This document shows positions 19,130-26,491 of a stretch of DNA of 64,000 nucleotides, in pieces (positions within the stretch are counted from its first letter, which is position 1; each line of letters begins with the position of its first letter). A program made the position numbers and the translations under genes. Location: the NCBI RefSeq assembly GCF_947493425.1, contig NZ_CANLRP010000001.1, positions 124,001 to 188,000 of the forward strand, written 5' to 3'. The DNA is from an uncultured Microscilla sp. Lineage in GTDB: Bacteria > Bacteroidota > Bacteroidia > Cytophagales > Microscillaceae. A model generated the notes under the pieces. That model had not been told where the DNA came from, did no database searches, and was given only the letters and a program-made list of their open reading frames with translations.

Positions 19130-19399
19130 CTATGCCAGGTAACAAACTATACCCACCAATATCCCCAAAAAAATAATCCCTACAAACCACATGATCATAT
19201 CTTTACGTTGACGTTCTTTTCTGAAATGATTTTGCCAGGCTTGCTTCTCCTCTAGTGTTGTATCCCTTTCAGGAAAACCTGTATTTTTAACTTCACCTAT
19301 CCCTTTAGGGTTTGTGTTATCAAACGGCAATTGTCTGTTACGTTGATTGTTTTTCAAAGACGTAATCATTGCCTGAATAGATCCAAAACTCATACTCAT
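19130..19399 (-). CDS. small single-span membrane protein
   Basis: 89 residues. The first 70 are soluble and basic (motif 'AMITSLKNNQRNR' near the start, then 'EEKQAWQNHFRKERQRKD'), followed by one hydrophobic C-terminal segment (about 70-88, 'FVGIIFLGILVGIVCYL'). This matches the plan of short, widely conserved Bacteroidota proteins of unknown role that begin with an S-F-G-S-x-x-x-M-I-x-x-L-K-N-N pattern. Tail-anchored in the inner membrane with the N-terminus inside is the likely topology. Its neighbours give no hint of function. Confidence 0.65.
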   Translation of the reverse strand: MSMSFGSIQAMITSLKNNQRNRQLPFDNTNPKGIGEVKNTGFPERDTTLEEKQAWQNHFRKERQRKDMIMWFVGIIFLGILVGIVCYLA

Positions 19400-19491
19400 T
19401 TATATTTAAGTTGATTACTGATTTATATAAACTTCAACGAGGGTTTAGACCATTGGTTAGGTTTGGCCACGAACAAAGTCAAAATACGGGT

Positions 19492-20007
19492 TTAAACTTT
19501 TTGATTAGCTTGTTTCATGCATTTTTTGATTAGTTTGTAAGCCCAATCATAATGGCTGGCTGTTGCTGAAATCAGGTAAGCCCCCAATGATGTAGACCCT
19601 GTCCAAGGGTAATGTTTCTTTTCAAACAACTCTTCATTGCTATGTTGGTGAATGAGTTTTTGGACAATGTTAAAAGAAGTTTCTAGTAGTATTTTTACGC
19701 GAAACAACTCTGTATTGGCGTATTTTTTTTGAATTACCTGATTGAGTTTTGGAGTATCCTTCCAGCGATAGCCCTCAGCAGGCATGGCAGGCTTTTGCCC
19801 ATTCATTCCTACAGTATACCACTCAGTCATTAACAAATGCCAATGATGCAAGTGAGCCAACACATCCCGAATATTACGGTTAAGATACCCCTCAGGAAAT
19901 GTAGTATTTTGTATATCTTCATCAAAACCAGCAATAAACTCGCATAAACGCGAATAATTTTTCTGACTGGTGTCAAGTAGTTCAGCTTTAGTTCGAGGTT
20001 TAGGCAT
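19492..20007 (-). CDS. ClbS/DfsB-family four-helix bundle protein
   Basis: 171 residues, full length for the DUF1706 family. Marks: 'PRTKAELLDTSQKNYSRL' at the start, 'NRNIRDVLAHLHHWHLLMTEWY', 'MPAEGYRWKDTPKLNQ' and the C-terminal 'YPWTGSTSLGAYLISATASHYDWA'. The fold is DinB-like. The best known member, ClbS of colibactin-producing E. coli, hydrolyses the cyclopropane warhead of colibactin and protects DNA; other members are of unknown role, and no toxin genes are nearby here. The upstream region has a promoter overlapped by a perfect inverted repeat, so it may be regulated. Confidence 0.9.
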   Translation of the reverse strand: MPKPRTKAELLDTSQKNYSRLCEFIAGFDEDIQNTTFPEGYLNRNIRDVLAHLHHWHLLMTEWYTVGMNGQKPAMPAEGYRWKDTPKLNQVIQKKYANTELFRVKILLETSFNIVQKLIHQHSNEELFEKKHYPWTGSTSLGAYLISATASHYDWAYKLIKKCMKQANQKV

Positions 20008-20041
20008 ACGATCTTAAAAATGAAAGGTGTATCATATACTG

Positions 20042-20079
20042 CAAATTTAAGTTTTATAGATCATTTTTCAGATGATCTA
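20042..20079 (-). promoter_or_regulatory. promoter with overlapping inverted-repeat operator
   Basis: On the minus strand TAAATTTG (20049-20042) is a perfect -7 box 35 bases before the ClbS-like gene. The expected -33 position holds CTG (20071-20069). A perfect 7-base inverted repeat TAGATCA (20057-20063), 9 bases, TGATCTA (20073-20079) covers this -33 region and would suit a dimeric repressor. Confidence 0.45.
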
Positions 20080-20271
20080 AATCATTGTTCAAAAAAAAAT
20101 AAAGTCGTCTGCCTGTAAAAGATCCTACTGAAGGAATATATCTCGTAAAAGTAAAAATGAAAAAAAGGCTGTACAGAAGTTGTTGAAAAAATAAATGTAT
20201 ATTGTCATATAGCCTTTTTACATTCTTGCAAAAAGGTTACTTTACATCTAATACCTAAACAAATTACTGAT

Positions 20272-21132
20272 ATGGCAAAAGCTGTAGTGATTCCGAAAAT
20301 GAACGAAGTTGAACCTGATTACATTATATTGAGTCATTGGCTAAAAAAAACGGGATCTTTTGTGAAATTAAATGATCCACTGCTAGAGGTAGAAAGTGAT
20401 AAAGCTGTACTTGAAATAACATCAGATTTAGAGGGGACATTGCTATACAAAGTGGCACAAGAAGATGACAAACTTGTGGAGGGTATGTTGATTGGGATTA
20501 TAGGCGAAGCACACGAAAAATTTGAGGATTATAAAAGTATTTTGGCTGAATATGGTGTACTAGAGGCTGACGCTCTACTTGTGAGAGAAAAAAAAATGCA
20601 TGAAACCGAACCTGCTCAATCAACCACTATCTATACCCCTCAACATGGACAGGGTGGCTTTATAGCAAGCAATGCTACAGTTGTGGGTAAAGTTACCTTA
20701 GGCAATCAGGTATCGGTTTGGTATCAGGCAGTGTTACGTGCCGATGAAGACCAAATCGTAGTGGGAGATCGCACCAATATTCAAGATGGTTGCATTATTC
20801 ATTGTGATGAAGGCAAGCCTACCACCATTGGGCAAAGTGTAACTATAGGGCATGGGGCTATCGTGCATGGAGCCTCCATAGGCGACTTTTCTTTGATAGG
20901 TATGCGTGCTACGGTGTTAAATGGGGCTCAAGTAGGTAAATACTGTGTCATTGGTGCCCATGCTTTGATTACTGAAAACATGGTTGTGCCTGATTACTCC
21001 GTGGTTATGGGGACTCCTGGAAAGGTGACGAAACAACTCCCTGAAAGTTATAAAGCTACTCTTGAAAAAGCTGCCAGTATTTATGTGCATCTAAGCGAAG
21101 AGTATATCAAAGGTATTTACAAAGCATTGTAA
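20272..21132 (+). CDS. lipoyl-domain / gamma-carbonic anhydrase-like fusion protein
   Basis: 286 residues made of two parts. Residues 1-77 are a biotinyl/lipoyl attachment domain ('VVIPKMNEVEPDYI', 'WLKKTGSFV', 'LEVESDKAVLEI'), with Lys44 in the E-S-D-K-A position that is lipoylated in E2 enzymes. A linker (78-123) leads to a left-handed beta-helix of hexapeptide repeats (about 125-265) of the gamma-carbonic anhydrase/PaaY type: 'IIHCDEGKPTTIGQ', 'TIGHGAIVHG', with metal ligands His177, His194 and His199 at the usual spacing, then a C-terminal helix. So both the swinging-arm lysine and the zinc site look intact. The fusion is unusual; what it does is unknown. Monocistronic with a hairpin terminator. 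Confidence 0.85.
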   Translation: MAKAVVIPKMNEVEPDYIILSHWLKKTGSFVKLNDPLLEVESDKAVLEITSDLEGTLLYKVAQEDDKLVEGMLIGIIGEAHEKFEDYKSILAEYGVLEADALLVREKKMHETEPAQSTTIYTPQHGQGGFIASNATVVGKVTLGNQVSVWYQAVLRADEDQIVVGDRTNIQDGCIIHCDEGKPTTIGQSVTIGHGAIVHGASIGDFSLIGMRATVLNGAQVGKYCVIGAHALITENMVVPDYSVVMGTPGKVTKQLPESYKATLEKAASIYVHLSEEYIKGIYKAL

Positions 21133-21150
21133 TTTGCTAAATGAGTAGTG

Positions 21151-21172
21151 AGGCAGGGTTATTTTCCTGCCT
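21151..21172 (+). terminator. terminator of the fusion gene inside the convergent gene end
   Basis: AGGCAGG (21151-21157) pairs with CCTGCCT (21166-21172), followed on the plus strand by GTTTTT. The downstream arm lies within the last codons of the convergent dipeptidase gene. Confidence 0.65.
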
Positions 21173-22352
21173 GTTTTTCTACTGCCTTCCATACCCTGAG
21201 CACGTTGCCAGCACAAATTTTTTCAATATCTTTCTCAGAATAACCTTTTTTAAGCAAGTAATAAATCAGATTTGGGTAAAAAGAAACATCTTTTAAGCCT
21301 TCAGGCAGTGCATCCCCCACTCCGTCAAAATCTGAGCCTAATCCTACATGGTTTATTCCCGCTATTTGTACCACATGATCAATGTGTTTGACTACTTCGT
21401 GAATGTCAGCCTTTAATGGATGCTGTTTAATATATGCTTTAGCAGCAGCTTCACGCTTTTGGGGTGAAAGCTTTAGGTTTGAACGAATTTGAGTCATTTT
21501 GACATAAGCATTGCCTGAGCTTTCATTCAAAAACATTGCGCCAAAATTAATTTGAATTACTCCTCCGTTTTTAGCCAAAACCTTAATCATGTCATCTGTC
21601 ATATTACGGGCAAATCCTGGGGTGAACTTTCGACATGAAGAATGTGACGCAATGACAGGAGCTTTGGACAATTGAATTACCTGATAAAAAGTCTCATCAG
21701 ATACGTGCGATACATCTACCATCATTCCCAAACGATTCATTTCTTTGACTACTTTTTTACCAAAAGGACTTAAACCACCCCACGTCTTACGAGGATCGGT
21801 AGATGAATCACAAATATGATTATCTTTGCCGTGGGTAAGGCTGATGTATCGTATACCACGTTTGTAAAAGAAACTTAAGTTTTCTAGTCTTCCCTCTATA
21901 GGTGCTCCATTTTCCATGCCCATAGGCAGCGAAATAAGTCCTTTACGAAAGTGTTTCTCTATATCACGCGGAGTACGTGCCATCGCAAACTTTTGAGGGT
22001 TTCGCTCTGCTAACTCTTCTACTGTTCTTATCAATGCATTGGCAAAAAACTTAGCTCGTCCATTTTTATTTTGAAAAAACGCAGGAATAAAAATAGACAT
22101 AAAAGGAGCATTTAATCCTCCTTTTTTTGCCCTGTAATAATCAAAGTCTCCCTTAGAAGTAGGCTTGGCTACATTTTCTTTACTGATTTTTATTCTGTAT
22201 GGTGTATCTATGTGTCCATCAAGTATGATGAATTTTTGAGCCAGTTGCTTTGCTCGTTGATATAGTGGTTGGTCAGAGGTTTGCGATTGACAATGAACTG
22301 TGCTTCCAAAAATTAATAACAAACTTAACAGTGTTCTTTTGGTATTATTCAT
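21159..22352 (-). CDS. membrane dipeptidase (peptidase M19), exported
   Basis: 397 residues from the ATG at 22352, chosen because it starts a signal peptide ('TKRTLLSLLLIFGSTVHCQSQ'). M19 renal-dipeptidase fold: zinc ligands in 'ILDGHIDTPYRI' (H-x-D), later 'MMVDVSHVSDETF' and 'PVIASHSSCRKF', and 'HVGLGSDFDGVGDALPEGL' near the C-terminus. Such enzymes cleave dipeptides (including D-amino acid forms) in the periplasm. It is divergent from an AraC regulator with repeated half-sites between them, suggesting control by that regulator. Confidence 0.92.
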   Translation of the reverse strand: MNNTKRTLLSLLLIFGSTVHCQSQTSDQPLYQRAKQLAQKFIILDGHIDTPYRIKISKENVAKPTSKGDFDYYRAKKGGLNAPFMSIFIPAFFQNKNGRAKFFANALIRTVEELAERNPQKFAMARTPRDIEKHFRKGLISLPMGMENGAPIEGRLENLSFFYKRGIRYISLTHGKDNHICDSSTDPRKTWGGLSPFGKKVVKEMNRLGMMVDVSHVSDETFYQVIQLSKAPVIASHSSCRKFTPGFARNMTDDMIKVLAKNGGVIQINFGAMFLNESSGNAYVKMTQIRSNLKLSPQKREAAAKAYIKQHPLKADIHEVVKHIDHVVQIAGINHVGLGSDFDGVGDALPEGLKDVSFYPNLIYYLLKKGYSEKDIEKICAGNVLRVWKAVEKQAGK

Positions 22353-22394
22353 AAGGCGTGTGACTAAAGAATGATAAAAGAGGGTTTTTTCTAA

Positions 22395-22433
22395 TATCAA
22401 GAAAATATGGCAGACTTGATAAAACTCTATCAA
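22395..22433. promoter_or_regulatory. cluster of TATCAA half-sites between dipeptidase and AraC genes
   Basis: TATCAAG (22395-22401), CTTGATA (22415-22421) and TATCAA (22428-22433). They form two overlapping inverted repeats, one with a 13-base spacer and one (TTGATA/TATCAA) with 6, in the 141-base divergent gap. This is a plausible binding region for the adjacent AraC-type regulator. Confidence 0.4.
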
Positions 22434-22493
22434 AATATTTTATCTTGACTACAGTTTATATAGTTAAACTGCTCTTTCCGAATATCCAATAAT

Positions 22494-23363
22494 ATGATCT
22501 CAATTCCTCAAAGGTTGCTTCATCAGCCTTTTATCCAACAGATATTAAGTGATGGAAAATCTTTTGTTTTAAAAAAGCAACTATCTGAACCTGCAGTTAA
22601 CCGTGAAGGTTACATTAGTAAAGCTGTACTTTCTATGGTAACGAAAGGTTGCCAGCAAATTACTACCTGTGAGGAGCAAGTTATACAAATACCGGCAGGT
22701 ACAATGACTTTTCTTCCCAAAGGTTTATACAATGTGTCAGACTTGTTTGCCAACAATGAAGGTTTCGAGAGTATATTGTTTTTTATAAGCGATGATGTTA
22801 TTACTCATTTTTTAGAACAATCCCCTTTCGCTTCAGGAGTTTCATTAAAATCAACTAGCCATCTATCCTTTGTTGAAGTTAACTTGGTGATGGAATACTT
22901 TCAAGGGTTGGTACACATACTACCTAAAATGCCACTCATTCAGCCTGCTTTTGTTCAATTGAAAATATTAGAACTTTTGTATTTATTAGAAGCTCAAAAC
23001 ACTACTTTTCCTTACTTTTTGTGCCAAGCCCAACAAGGTGCCTCCCGAAATATCAAAACATTTATGGAAGCCCACTACGATAAACCACTTAGGGTAGAAG
23101 ACTACGCCTACCTTACTGGAAAAAGTGTATCGACTTTTAGGCGTGAGTTTAAAGCCCGCTTTGGCAACACTCCACAAAAGTGGTTGATAGAAAAACGTCT
23201 TGATAAGGCTTACGAAGTGTTAATAAAAGCTGAAAGTAGTGTAACACAAATTGCTTATGATACAGGGTATGACAACGTATCTCACTTTATCAAAGCATTT
23301 AAAAAGAAGTATCAACTTACACCTAAACAACTTTTGCAAGAGCATAAAAATGTAAAATATTGA
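22494..23363 (+). CDS. AraC-family transcriptional regulator
   Basis: 289 residues. N-terminal 170 residues form a sensor-like domain (short beta strands, 'IPAGTMTFLPKGLYNVSDL' is cupin-like, then 'LFFISDDVITHFL'), similar in style to ExsA-type regulators. The C-terminal 100 residues are the double helix-turn-helix of AraC: 'DYAYLTGKSVSTFRREFKAR' and 'VTQIAYDTGYDNVSHFIKAF', ending 'QLTPKQLLQ'. The ligand is unknown. Likely targets are the divergent dipeptidase gene, the downstream dehydrogenase gene at 23465, and itself. Confidence 0.93.
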   Translation: MISIPQRLLHQPFIQQILSDGKSFVLKKQLSEPAVNREGYISKAVLSMVTKGCQQITTCEEQVIQIPAGTMTFLPKGLYNVSDLFANNEGFESILFFISDDVITHFLEQSPFASGVSLKSTSHLSFVEVNLVMEYFQGLVHILPKMPLIQPAFVQLKILELLYLLEAQNTTFPYFLCQAQQGASRNIKTFMEAHYDKPLRVEDYAYLTGKSVSTFRREFKARFGNTPQKWLIEKRLDKAYEVLIKAESSVTQIAYDTGYDNVSHFIKAFKKKYQLTPKQLLQEHKNVKY

Positions 23364-23417
23364 CGCAAAAACACAATGCCTGATCATTTTGGAGTAGATT
23401 ATCCTTAGTTAGCCCCG

Positions 23418-23425
23418 TACTTTTG
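23418..23425 (+). promoter_or_regulatory. candidate -7 box of the dehydrogenase gene
   Basis: TACTTTTG is a perfect TAnnTTTG, 40 bases before the ATG at 23465. The -33 half is not evident. It suggests the gene can be started separately from the AraC gene. Confidence 0.35.
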
Positions 23426-23464
23426 TTTTGTATAACTCAAGAAACCTCTAAATCAAATCAGAAG

Positions 23465-24352
23465 ATGAAAATAGCATTTATTGGATTAGGCATCATGGGG
23501 AGTCGCATGGCTAGTAATTTATTAAAGCATAAGGTAGATTTAACGGTCTATAATCGTTCTCTAATAGCAACCACACCTTTGGCGGCTCTGGGAGCCAAAG
23601 TAGCACATACTACTGTCGCAGCAGTCAAGGAAGCCGACATTGTATTTAGTATGCTTGCCAGTCCTCAAGTAGTGAAAGCCGTTGCTTACGGTCAGACAGG
23701 CTTTTTGTCGAAAATGAAGCCGAAAGCCTTGTGGATAGATTGCTCCACTATAAGCCCCGCATTTGCCCTCGCCTCTGCTCAGGAAGCCTCAAAACATGAG
23801 GTAGTATTTGTAGAAGCGCCAGTAGCAGGTACCAAACCCCATGCCGAAAATGCTGAACTGGTATTTCTTGTTGGAGGAGATACTACAGCCATTACACAAG
23901 CAACTCCCTATATGGAAATGATGGGTAAAAAGGTAGTACATATAGGCGCCATTAGTAAAGCCTCATCCCTGAAGGTTTTAATCAATTACCTCTTGGCTCA
24001 AGGAATGCTGGCTTTTGCCGAAGCTCTGGTAGTAGGAGAAAAACAAGGCTTGGATCGTTGTTTTTTACTTGAGTTTTTACCCAATTTACCTGTAGCAGCA
24101 CCTTTCTTAAAGTCTAAAGCAAACAAGTTAGTACAACACGATGACGAGGTACAGTTTCCCCTGGAACTCATGTATAAAGATATAACACTGTTTGCTGATA
24201 CTGCTGAAGCGAATAATATTACCAACTTGTCGACAGATGTAAGCAAGAACTTATACAAAACAGCCATAAAGCAAGGCTTAGGTCGAGAAGATTTTTCTGC
24301 AGTTTATAATTCATTGCTTCAACGTTTTTTGCCAATGCATCCACAAGAATAG
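23465..24352 (+). CDS. NAD(P)-dependent beta-hydroxyacid dehydrogenase
   Basis: 295 residues from ATG 23465, where the dinucleotide fold begins ('MKIAFIGLGIMGSRMASNLL'). 3-hydroxyisobutyrate dehydrogenase family, which includes glyoxylate/succinic semialdehyde reductases. Visible: substrate loop 'DCSTISPAFA', 'FVEAPVAGTKPHAENAELVFLVGG' with the family's A-P-V-x-G, and catalytic Lys in 'SSLKVLINYLLAQG' (near residue 171), followed by the helical domain. The substrate cannot be set from sequence. It lies 101 bases downstream of the AraC gene. Confidence 0.9.
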   Translation: MKIAFIGLGIMGSRMASNLLKHKVDLTVYNRSLIATTPLAALGAKVAHTTVAAVKEADIVFSMLASPQVVKAVAYGQTGFLSKMKPKALWIDCSTISPAFALASAQEASKHEVVFVEAPVAGTKPHAENAELVFLVGGDTTAITQATPYMEMMGKKVVHIGAISKASSLKVLINYLLAQGMLAFAEALVVGEKQGLDRCFLLEFLPNLPVAAPFLKSKANKLVQHDDEVQFPLELMYKDITLFADTAEANNITNLSTDVSKNLYKTAIKQGLGREDFSAVYNSLLQRFLPMHPQE

Positions 24353-24493
24353 TAGGGAAGTTATTGTAGCGGGCTAATTTCAATGCTCCAACTTCTTAAC
24401 AGTTTATTAACAATGTTTAGTTTGCTGATAATAAGTGGGTTAGCTGTTAGGCACAATCTTTCCGAATTTTTTTTATAAAGTAGTGCAACTATT

Positions 24494-24697
24494 TAGCTTT
24501 GTTCAGCATCTTTGAATTGAATATTAATTAACAAACCATTTTCCATATAACCATTTGTTATAACCATATTACCACCATACACCATATAACCAAAATAAAC
24601 ATTAGTCTCAACTTAATGAGACATTTTGAAACCTTACAAATAATTAATCATCAAAAACACCCCCCACTTCTTATGAGTTTTGGAGGGTGTTTTTTTA
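24494..24697 (+). ncRNA. possible small RNA or leader ending at a strong terminator
   Basis: A perfect -7 box TAGCTTTG (24494-24501) is followed by about 150 bases without a convincing gene and then a strong hairpin terminator. Between them lie repeats of ACCATATAACCA-like units (24540-24595) and a hairpin GTCTCA-ACTTAA-TGAGAC (24605-24622). A 31-codon frame from 24617 overlaps the terminator and is not convincing. This would fit a transcript of about 190 bases, but the -33 box is missing. Confidence 0.25.
24653..24697 (+). terminator. intrinsic terminator in gap
   Basis: AAAACACCCCCCA pairs (one mismatch) with TGGAGGGTGTTTT (24681-24693), then a T run. It lies 300 bases after the dehydrogenase stop, too far to be its obvious terminator. 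Confidence 0.75.
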
Positions 24698-24814
24698 TGT
24701 ACAGACAGTAAGTTACTCGTTTATGATACCTAAAAAATAATAGAAGAATTAGAAGAAAAGCATAGTTAAAAAACAATGAATTAACGAAGGAAAAAGAAGG
24801 AAATTATAAGTTGT

Positions 24815-24850
24815 AAAAAACACAAAACTTTATTTTGTTTTGTGTTTTTT
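24815..24850. terminator. second intrinsic terminator in gap
   Basis: AAAAAACACAAAAC (24815-24828) pairs perfectly over 14 bases with GTTTTGTGTTTTTT (24837-24850). It lies 50 bases before the next gene, and its right arm overlaps the TTG of a possible promoter (TTG 24834-24836, 20 bases, TTATTTG). Confidence 0.65.
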
Positions 24851-24899
24851 ATAAACGTTATTTGTGCCAAATTTTAGAGCAATTTAAACTTCAAAAAAT

Positions 24900-25322
24900 A
24901 TGCTGTTGTTTCAAAACGAAGTGGCTGATATCAATTTGGATGCTACTAACAATAGTTTGACGATTTCCTGGAAAGAAATTGTGTTTAAGCAAGATTACGA
25001 AGAAGTTTGGAAACATGCCTGGAATCTGGCATCTCCTTATGATATTACTGATTTTGTAAGTGATGAGACCAGGCTCTTAAGTGTAGCTGGTGATGGTATG
25101 GACTGGGTAATGAAAAAATGGGAGCCGCTTTGTGCCAAACGCTTGGGACTTACCCGTAAAATTGCTTTTGTACTATCTCCGGGTTTCGATGAAAGATTAC
25201 AGACTCAAAACCTTATACAACAAGTAGGTTCATTGACTAATGAATTTATTTTTCAGCAATTTACAGATATGTATCAGGCCAAAGGATGGTTGTTTGCAGA
25301 AGAAGCAACACTTACAGTCTAG
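24900..25322 (+). CDS. unknown protein of a STAS/SpoIIAA-like short family (copy 2)
   Basis: 140 residues. Not recognised by name. Same plan as the gene at 18452-18880: strands near the start, helix 'YEEVWKHAWNLAS', strand 'ITDFVSDE', 'GMDWVMKKWEP' and strand 'RKIAFVLSP' before a C-terminal helical part with 'YQAKGWLFAEEATL' at the end, a Y-Q-x-x-G/F-x-x-E ending like that of STAS-type proteins in this phylum ('F-x-x-x-x-x-A-x-x-W-L'). Cytoplasmic, no motif for catalysis. Followed by a near-perfect terminator, so it is its own unit. Confidence 0.7.
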   Translation: MLLFQNEVADINLDATNNSLTISWKEIVFKQDYEEVWKHAWNLASPYDITDFVSDETRLLSVAGDGMDWVMKKWEPLCAKRLGLTRKIAFVLSPGFDERLQTQNLIQQVGSLTNEFIFQQFTDMYQAKGWLFAEEATLTV

Positions 25323-25351
25323 CAATAAGGTTCAAAAATATACTTATTACG

Positions 25352-25394
25352 AAAATGGCTACTTGTCTTGGATTGAAGACAAGTAGCCATTTTT
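25352..25394. terminator. strong terminator before the ribosomal superoperon
   Basis: AAAATGGCTACTTGTCTT (25352-25369) pairs perfectly over 18 bases with its reverse complement (25376-25393), loop GGATTG, followed by T. Confidence 0.9.
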
Positions 25395-25752
25395 ATGTTT
25401 TGTCCTTCTTTATTGCTAAAAATTCACGTAACATAAGTTCTAATAGATGTTGGGATTCAAAGAGTGAACTTTGCTTACTTTTAGTGTCTTGCACTACTTT
25501 GCTGTTTCACTAAACCCTATGCTTATTCTATCCTAGACTATAGGTGATTAATCATTTTTAGTTTCAAATCTTTTAAGTATCCTATTTTGGTTGCAGGTTA
25601 TTTTATCTAAGCAAAGCCTACTTAGTTAAACCTGTTTTTGCGCCTGATGACTACCCCAAAACACTTGAAATTTACTTGGCTAAATCCCGCAAAAACGCTC
25701 CAAAACCCTAAAAATCTTTCTTTTCAGACCTATGTTTATTTTTTGTGATCTA

Positions 25753-25783
25753 TTTGCAATCTAATTATTAATTCCTAACTTTG
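25753..25783 (+). promoter_or_regulatory. promoter of the ribosomal protein superoperon
   Basis: TTTG (25753-25756), 19 bases, TAACTTTG (25776-25783): a complete match to the Bacteroidota consensus. Expected start near 25790, leader about 70 bases to rplC. The 360 bases between the preceding terminator and this box hold nothing else recognised. Confidence 0.85.
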
Positions 25784-25808
25784 CACTCCGTTTGAAAAAT
25801 GTGATGGT

Positions 25809-25835
25809 AACTACTTATTATTCAAGTAAGTAGTT
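25809..25835 (+). promoter_or_regulatory. leader hairpin before rplC
   Basis: AACTACTTA (25809-25817) pairs perfectly with TAAGTAGTT (25827-25835), loop of 9, followed by TTATTTTG. It lies inside the predicted 5' leader, 24 bases before the rplC ATG. It may be an autoregulatory site or attenuator. Confidence 0.5.
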
Positions 25836-25859
25836 TTATTTTGAATAAAGATTGCTGAA

Positions 25860-26486
25860 ATGTCAGGTCTAATCGGAAAAAAAATCGGAATGACTAGCAT
25901 TTATAGTGCCGAGGGAACTGTTGCCAAACAGATTCCATGCACGTTAATACAAGCTGGTCCTTGCGTGGTTACGCAAGTAAAAACAACAAAGAATGATGGG
26001 TACGAAGCTATTCAAGTAGGCTTCGATGACAAGAAGGAGAAAAACACTCCCAAACCTTTACAGGGTCATTTCAATAAAGCAAATACAACTCCAAAACGCA
26101 AGTTGGTGGAGTTTCAGTTCAACAAAAATGTTGAGTTGGGACAGGAAATCACTGTAGGTGATGTATTTGCAGAAGGTGACTTTGTTGATGTCGTTGGAAC
26201 ATCAAAAGGTAAAGGTTTTCAAGGAGTTGTGAAGCGTCACGGGTTTCATGGTGTCGGAGGGGCAACCCACGGACAGCATAACCGACAACGCCATCCTGGT
26301 TCTATTGGTGCTGCATCTTATCCTGCAAGGGTATTCAAAGGTCTGAAAATGGCTGGACGTACTGGTAACAAGCGCGTAAAAATTCAAAACTTACGCATTG
26401 TTAAGATTTACCCAGAGCAGAATCTTATCTTAGTAAGCGGGTCAGTACCTGGCGCAAAAAATTCATACGTAATTATAGAAAAGTAA
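25860..26486 (+). CDS. rplC: 50S ribosomal protein L3
   Basis: 208 residues, normal length. Start '[15 protein letters not shown]', the S/G-K-G-K-G-F-Q-G loop reaching the peptidyl transferase centre and '[25 protein letters not shown]' region are all present. It is the first gene of the operon here; rpsJ, which normally precedes it, is absent. The next ATG is 5 bases after its stop. Confidence 0.97.
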   Translation: MSGLIGKKIGMTSIYSAEGTVAKQIPCTLIQAGPCVVTQVKTTKNDGYEAIQVGFDDKKEKNTPKPLQGHFNKANTTPKRKLVEFQFNKNVELGQEITVGDVFAEGDFVDVVGTSKGKGFQGVVKRHGFHGVGGATHGQHNRQRHPGSIGAASYPARVFKGLKMAGRTGNKRVKIQNLRIVKIYPEQNLILVSGSVPGAKNSYVIIEK

Positions 26487-26491
26487 TCTCG

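Noticed and set aside
24617-24712. 31-codon frame beginning at the small hairpin in the 24.4-24.9 kb gap
   Set aside because: It reads straight through the GC-rich terminator stem, so its sequence is explained by the hairpin.
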